A stretch of DNA of 10,495 nucleotides, taken from assembly GCA_024645145.1 (NCBI GenBank), contig JAHEGL010000098.1, forward strand, positions 5,567 through 16,061, written 5' to 3'. This document shows positions 6,741 through 10,495 of the stretch, piece after piece (the stretch's first letter is position 1; every line of letters starts with the position of its first letter). The position numbers and the translations under genes were made by a program. Below the pieces are notes generated by a model that was not told where the DNA came from, made no database searches, and worked only from the letters and a program-made list of their open reading frames with translations. This DNA comes from Planktotalea sp. (GTDB lineage: Bacteria > Pseudomonadota > Alphaproteobacteria > Rhodobacterales > Rhodobacteraceae).

Positions 6741-9536
6741 TTAGTGCGCTTGCGCCCAATTTGCACCTTGGCCGGCGTCCACGATAAGCGGGACATCAAG
6801 TTTGACGACGGGATCCGCTGCATTTTCCATCACGTCTTTTGCCGTTTTGATCAGTTGATCGACGCCACTTTCGTCAACTTCGAACAGAAGTTCATCGTGA
6901 ACCTGCAACAGCATTTTAGCAGGTTGATCGGTTATCGCATCCGGCATGCGGATCATAGCACGGCGGATAATATCAGCGGCGGTCCCTTGAATTGGCGCGT
7001 TGATTGCGGCGCGTTTGGCGAAGCCCGCATGGGGCCCTTTTGCGTTGATGTTGGGCGTATGAATGACGCGGCCAAAGAGGGTTTCCACACGCTCATGCTT
7101 TTTTGCGAATTCAGTTGTGTAGTTCATATATTCTTTGATGCCGGGAAAACGTTCGAAGTAGCGATCTATAAAGCCCTGCGCTTCAGACCTTGGTATGCGC
7201 AGGTTGCGGGCGAGACCAAAGCCGGAAATCCCATAGATGAGGCCAAAGTTGATCGCTTTGGCTTGGCGGCGCACATCGGCCGTCATTTCATCAAGCGGCA
7301 CATCAAACATTTCTGAAGCGGTCATTGCGTGGATATCGTGTCCGTCGCGAAAAGCTTGTTTGAGGCTGTCGATACCAGCAACATGAGCCAGGATGCGCAG
7401 CTCAATCTGTGAATAATCGAGTGCAACGAGAACCTTGCCTTGTTCAGCAATGAACGCTTCGCGAATGCGACGGCCTTCTTCTGAGCGGATAGGGATATTT
7501 TGCAGGTTTGGATCAGTGGAAGCGAGACGACCGGTCGAAGCACCTGCGATGGAATAGCTGGTATGAACGCGACCCGTGTAGGGATTTATGTGATCTTGCA
7601 GGGCATCTGTGTAGGTTGATTTAAGTTTGGAGAGCTGGCGCCAATCGAGGACACGGCGCGGAAGTTCATGCTCTGTTGCGAGGTCTTCAAGCACATCAGC
7701 ACCTGTCGCATAAGCACCAGTTTTCCCCTTTTTTCCACCTTCTAAGCCCATCTCGTCAAAGAGAATTTCGCCCAATTGTTTTGGGCTACCAACATTAAAG
7801 GACCGCCCTGCAAATTCGTGAATTTCTGCTTCTAAACCTGCCATTTTCTGAGCAAATGCATTTGACATGCGGCTCAGTGTATCGCGGTCTACTTTTATTC
7901 CATTGCGTTCCATCTGGGCCAATACGGGGACCAATGGGCGTTCCATCGTTTCATAAACACGGGTGGTTTTCGCAGCGTGCAAAGACGTCTTTAAATGTTG
8001 CCACAAACGCAGTGTAATGTCGGCATCTTCAGCAGCGTAGTCTGTGGCTTGATCAATTGGGACACGGTCAAATGTGATAGCGGATTTACCAGTGCCGAGC
8101 AGGGGCTTAATGGGAATAGGCGTGTGATTTAAGTAACGTTCTGACAGGGCATCCATCCCATGGTTATGCAACCCTGCATGTTGTGCGTAAGACAACAGCA
8201 TTGTGTCATCGATTGGAGCGATATCGATGCCGTAGCGTGAAAAAATCTTGGCGTCGTATTTCATGTTCTGGCCAATTTTCATGACCGCAGGATCTTCGAG
8301 CAAAGGTTTGAGTGCTGCAATTGCAGCGTCCAGATCTATTTGACCTTCTGCGAGCGCGTCGGATCCGAACAAATCATCCGTACCAGCGTCTTTATGGATG
8401 AGAGGAATGTAGCAAGCTTTGCCAGCTTCGGTGCAAAGCGAGATACCCACGAGATCAGCACGCATGTCATTGAGACCTGTGGTTTCTGTATCAACAGCCA
8501 CATACCCACGCGCATATGCGTGATCGATCCAAGGTTGCAGCTCTGCCATGTCTTGTACGCAAGTATATGTCGCTTCCTCAAAGGAAACGGTCTCGGGTGC
8601 ATCGCTTGGCACGGCAACGGCGACGTCTTTGATTTCCGGCATGGGTGCATCAAGCGCCTCTGAAATGCGCTTGGTCAGGGTGCGAAACTCCATACGCGCG
8701 AGAAAATCAATCAACTCATCCGCGATCGGTTCCCGCACTTCGAGATCATCGAGCGTGAACTCCAATGGGGTTTCGCAATCGAGTTGAACAAGCCGTTTGC
8801 TGAGCTCGATCTGCACACGATTGTCGATTAAAGTTTGGCGGCGTTTGGGCTGTTTGATCTCTTCAGCGCGATCCAACAGGTCTTCTAGATTGCCATATTC
8901 ATTGATCAACAAGGCTGCGGTTTTAATACCGATTCCGGGTGCGCCCGGGACATTATCCACGCTGTCGCCAGCAAGCGCCTGCACATCGACGACGCGTTCA
9001 GGATAGACACCAAATTTTTCGTGCACACCTTCGCGGTCAATTGTTTTGTTCTTCATCGCGTCGAGCATTTCGACACCGTCACCGACTAGCTGCATCAGAT
9101 CTTTATCGGATGAAATGATCGTGCAGCGGCCACCTGCTGCGCGCGCTTGAACGGCGAGAGTTGCGATAATGTCGTCCGCCTCGTAGCCCTCAATTTCTTC
9201 GCAGGCGATGTTGAAAGCGCGCGTTGCTTCGCGCGTCAGCGGCATTTGCGGGCGCAAGTCTTCTGGCATCGCGTCGCGATTGGCTTTGTAGAGATCATAC
9301 ATGTCGTTGCGAAAGGTGTGGCTGCCTTTGTCGAAAATGACTGCAACGTGGGTAACATCACTGCCCGCGTTTCCTTCAACGTAACGTTGGAGCATGTTGC
9401 AGAAACCGGAGACGGCCCCAATCGGCAAGCCATCTGATTTGCGCGTCAAAGGTGGCAACGCATGATAAGCGCGAAAAATGAAGGCAGAGCCGTCAATCAG
9501 GTGAAGATGGCATCCTTTGCCGAATGTCGTGCTCAT
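6741..9536 (-). CDS. polA: DNA polymerase I
   Basis: This is a 931-residue three-domain DNA polymerase I, which removes RNA primers and fills repair gaps. I chose ATG 9536 because MSTTFGKG fits the family N-terminus and GGGGG lies 10 nt upstream (9547-9551); the in-frame ATG at 9575 sits inside a terminator stem. The 5'-nuclease domain (about 1-290) keeps its acidic residues D15, D69, E119, D121, D122, D144, D146, D191 and D194. The proofreading domain (about 325-520) is intact: DTE at 349-351, NMKYD at 424-428, Y500/D504. The polymerase has motif A DYSQIELR from D707, motif B R756-K760-F764-Y768-G769, and motif C VHDE at 879-882. F764, at the equivalent of E. coli F762, fits normal low discrimination against dideoxynucleotides. 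Many relatives (Taq, Bst) have lost proofreading; this one has not. It is convergent with the DUF1285 gene and has no operon partner. Confidence 0.98.
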   Translation of the reverse strand: MSTTFGKGCHLHLIDGSAFIFRAYHALPPLTRKSDGLPIGAVSGFCNMLQRYVEGNAGSDVTHVAVIFDKGSHTFRNDMYDLYKANRDAMPEDLRPQMPLTREATRAFNIACEEIEGYEADDIIATLAVQARAAGGRCTIISSDKDLMQLVGDGVEMLDAMKNKTIDREGVHEKFGVYPERVVDVQALAGDSVDNVPGAPGIGIKTAALLINEYGNLEDLLDRAEEIKQPKRRQTLIDNRVQIELSKRLVQLDCETPLEFTLDDLEVREPIADELIDFLARMEFRTLTKRISEALDAPMPEIKDVAVAVPSDAPETVSFEEATYTCVQDMAELQPWIDHAYARGYVAVDTETTGLNDMRADLVGISLCTEAGKACYIPLIHKDAGTDDLFGSDALAEGQIDLDAAIAALKPLLEDPAVMKIGQNMKYDAKIFSRYGIDIAPIDDTMLLSYAQHAGLHNHGMDALSERYLNHTPIPIKPLLGTGKSAITFDRVPIDQATDYAAEDADITLRLWQHLKTSLHAAKTTRVYETMERPLVPVLAQMERNGIKVDRDTLSRMSNAFAQKMAGLEAEIHEFAGRSFNVGSPKQLGEILFDEMGLEGGKKGKTGAYATGADVLEDLATEHELPRRVLDWRQLSKLKSTYTDALQDHINPYTGRVHTSYSIAGASTGRLASTDPNLQNIPIRSEEGRRIREAFIAEQGKVLVALDYSQIELRILAHVAGIDSLKQAFRDGHDIHAMTASEMFDVPLDEMTADVRRQAKAINFGLIYGISGFGLARNLRIPRSEAQGFIDRYFERFPGIKEYMNYTTEFAKKHERVETLFGRVIHTPNINAKGPHAGFAKRAAINAPIQGTAADIIRRAMIRMPDAITDQPAKMLLQVHDELLFEVDESGVDQLIKTAKDVMENAADPVVKLDVPLIVDAGQGANWAQAH

Positions 9537-9538
9537 AG

Positions 9539-9575
9539 AAAAAATGCCCCCGAAGCGAATGTGCGTCGGGGGCAT
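9539..9575 (-). terminator. Intrinsic terminator of the RTX gene, abutting polA
   Basis: On the minus strand ATGCCCCCGA (9566-9575) and TCGGGGGCAT (9544-9553) form a perfect 10-bp, GC-rich stem with a 12-nt loop, followed by a run of six T (9539-9544). This is a standard rho-independent terminator, 45 bp after the RTX stop codon. It ends only two bases before the polA ATG, and its 3' arm contains the GGGGG that polA may use as ribosome site. Confidence 0.85.
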
Positions 9576-9604
9576 ATTAGACGTGTCGAGCCGTACGATG
9601 CCAG
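9576..9604 (-). promoter_or_regulatory. Putative polA promoter
   Basis: On the minus strand CTGGCA (9599-9604) and TCTAAT (9576-9581) stand 17 bp apart and match TTGACA/TATAAT at 4 of 6 and 5 of 6 positions. The predicted start is about 9569, inside the 5' arm of the terminator stem. The 45-bp gap has no better candidate. This is inferred from the consensus only. Confidence 0.4.
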
Positions 9605-9620
9605 CCCGATTGTTGCGTCT

Positions 9621-10495
9621 TTATGCGATAGAACGGTCTACGCTCGCGAGCGTGACATCTGCAGCCGTGAGCACGCCAGCTGCGCCACGGACGGACGCAA
9701 GCCTCACGCCATCGATCAACACATCTGCATTGCCGCCATTGTCTGCCACTGTCACAACGGGTGCGGGTAGACTTGCGTCGTGCTGTACAACAATCATGTC
9801 ATCCATCGCAGCAAAGTCGATAATGGTCATGACACGCGCTGGAGCACCATCACCGTTCAGGTGGAATGTGTCGTCACCGATTCCACCAACGCCGACATCG
9901 CCCGTTTCTAGGAACAACATGTCGTTGCCTGCACCACCATTGATAAAGTCGGCAGCCGTGTCAGCGACAGGAGGCATCGCAAAGCTGCTCACATCCACTC
10001 CGGCGAACGGAGCTGAGGCAAGAATGTCAGCGATTGGACCACATGTTGCTAGGGCAGGATCGCTCAGGGCGAGTTCATCGAGTGCCGCTTCCATTTCAGC
10101 AGTCCAGTTGCCAGCACCAGATGTGGTTCTGAAGAAGTCAGAGCCGCCGCCGATAATTGTGTCATCGCCGTTTCCGCCTTCTAGGGAGTCGTTGCCGTCG
10201 CCACCAATGATCAAATCGTCAAAGTCACCGCCCGAAATGACATCTTGACGATCGTTGCCGAAAAGTTCGTCATTGCCTTCACCTCCGACGAGAATATCAA
10301 CGCCGTCACCCCCGCCAAGTGTATCGTCCCAGACACCGCCATCAAGTGTATCTGAACCCGCACCACCGCTCAGAAAATCGCGACCGGAGCCGTCAAGAAG
10401 CGTATCATCGCCGGACACGCCAAGCAGCGTATCGTCGCTGGATTGACCTTCGATGAAGTCATCTCCGTCGCCACCCAAGAGCATATCCTGTCCGC
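9621..10495 (-). CDS. RTX (hemolysin-type) calcium-binding protein, C-terminal part (partial; N-terminus outside window)
   Basis: The frame is open from the right edge to a TAA at 9621, giving about 290 residues. The ATG at 10484 is internal, since the frame continues upstream as GQD and the repeat pattern is already running. The first third is an array of RTX nonapeptides of the GGxGxDxUx type, such as GGDGNDSLE and GGNGDDTII, which bind calcium in a parallel beta-roll once the protein is outside the cell. A non-repeat segment follows (about 9942-10142), then a short second RTX patch (NGGAGNDML, VGGIGDDTFHL), then about 80 residues with IIDFAAMDDMIVV and VLIDGVRLASVRGA. That tail resembles those of alphaproteobacterial RTX proteins and would carry the uncleaved secretion signal of a type I (ABC/HlyB-like) exporter. 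No exporter gene is visible. Any enzymatic or adhesive domain would lie outside the window. It ends 45 bp before a strong terminator. Confidence 0.9.
   Translation of the reverse strand, partial: GQDMLLGGDGDDFIEGQSSDDTLLGVSGDDTLLDGSGRDFLSGGAGSDTLDGGVWDDTLGGGDGVDILVGGEGNDELFGNDRQDVISGGDFDDLIIGGDGNDSLEGGNGDDTIIGGGSDFFRTTSGAGNWTAEMEAALDELALSDPALATCGPIADILASAPFAGVDVSSFAMPPVADTAADFINGGAGNDMLFLETGDVGVGGIGDDTFHLNGDGAPARVMTIIDFAAMDDMIVVQHDASLPAPVVTVADNGGNADVLIDGVRLASVRGAAGVLTAADVTLASVDRSIA
10152..10475 (-). repeat. Twelve in-register RTX nonapeptide repeats (27-bp period)
   Basis: Twelve consecutive 9-residue units can be read without a gap, from GGDGDDFIE to GGNGDDTII. Most keep D at position 6 and a hydrophobic residue at position 8. 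Several depart from GGxG in the first half (GQSSDDTLL, GVSGDDTLL, DGSGRDFLS, GGVWDDTLG, GNDRQDVIS, GGDFDDLII), so calcium affinity may vary along the roll. The array continues beyond the right edge. Confidence 0.9.

Noticed and set aside
6744..7316. Plus-strand open frame of 190 codons opposite the polA 3' end
   Set aside because: The minus strand here encodes the polymerase motifs B and C. The plus frame has no family resemblance and no start signals.
9537..9575. polA start at the upstream ATG 9575
   Set aside because: This ATG is the first base triplet of the terminator stem. The extra 13 residues are just the hairpin and T-run translated, and PolA relatives begin near MSTTFGKG.
9517..10248. 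Plus-strand open frame of 243 codons opposite the RTX gene
   Set aside because: It is the reverse reading of the repeated Gly/Asp codons (giving Pro, Ser and Ala runs). It also crosses the terminator and the RTX stop region, and has no recognisable domain.
10152..10475. Regular 27-bp spacing that could suggest a CRISPR array or non-coding tandem repeats
   Set aside because: The period is three times nine, it is in frame with the RTX gene, units differ at codon level, and there are no alternating identical repeats and unique spacers.

Overview
The window looks like chromosomal DNA from an alphaproteobacterium of the Rhodobacterales (Roseobacter group). Three things suggest this: the PolA sequence, with its KGCHLHLIDGSAFIFRAYHALPP N-terminus; a DUF1285 protein next to a MoxR/DUF58/DUF4159 gene set; and an RTX-type calcium-binding protein. 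This placement is from family recognition, not from a search. Coding density is very high and there is no gene-free stretch longer than about 90 bp. I saw no tRNA, rRNA, CRISPR array or insertion sequence.

Layout. (1) Positions 1-6013, minus strand: a tightly packed four-gene operon, read right to left. It runs MoxR-type AAA+ ATPase, then a DUF58 protein with a von Willebrand A (VWA)-like fold, then a 910-residue membrane protein (BatA-type N-terminus, DUF4159 C-terminus), then a second membrane protein with VWA-like and glutamine-amidotransferase-like domains that runs off the left edge. All three junctions are 4-base stop/start overlaps (GTGA or ATGA). (2) Positions 6014-6080: a 67-bp divergent intergenic region. 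(3) Positions 6081-6650, plus strand: a DUF1285 protein. (4) Positions 6651-6740: a convergent gap filled end to end by four adjacent stem-loops. (5) Positions 6741-9536, minus strand: polA, a full-length three-domain DNA polymerase I with intact 5'-nuclease, proofreading and polymerase motifs. (6) Positions 9537-9620: an intrinsic terminator and a putative polA promoter packed together. (7) Positions 9621-10495, minus strand: the C-terminal part of an RTX calcium-binding protein, running off the right edge.

How the genes work together. The MoxR-DUF58-BatA/DUF4159 set is the known but poorly understood 'MoxR plus VWA' type of chaperone or maturation system. A cytoplasmic AAA+ ring is thought to act with VWA proteins on an unidentified target, here with two large membrane-anchored partners. 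polA (repair and Okazaki fragment processing) and the RTX protein (probably exported by a type I system) are functionally unrelated neighbours. The most unusual observations are the tiled hairpins at 6651-6740, the overlap of terminator and putative promoter ahead of polA, and three similar amidotransferase-like segments without a nucleophile cysteine in the two membrane proteins. Nothing here is clearly a wholly new system; the MoxR operon is the closest thing to an uncharacterised one.
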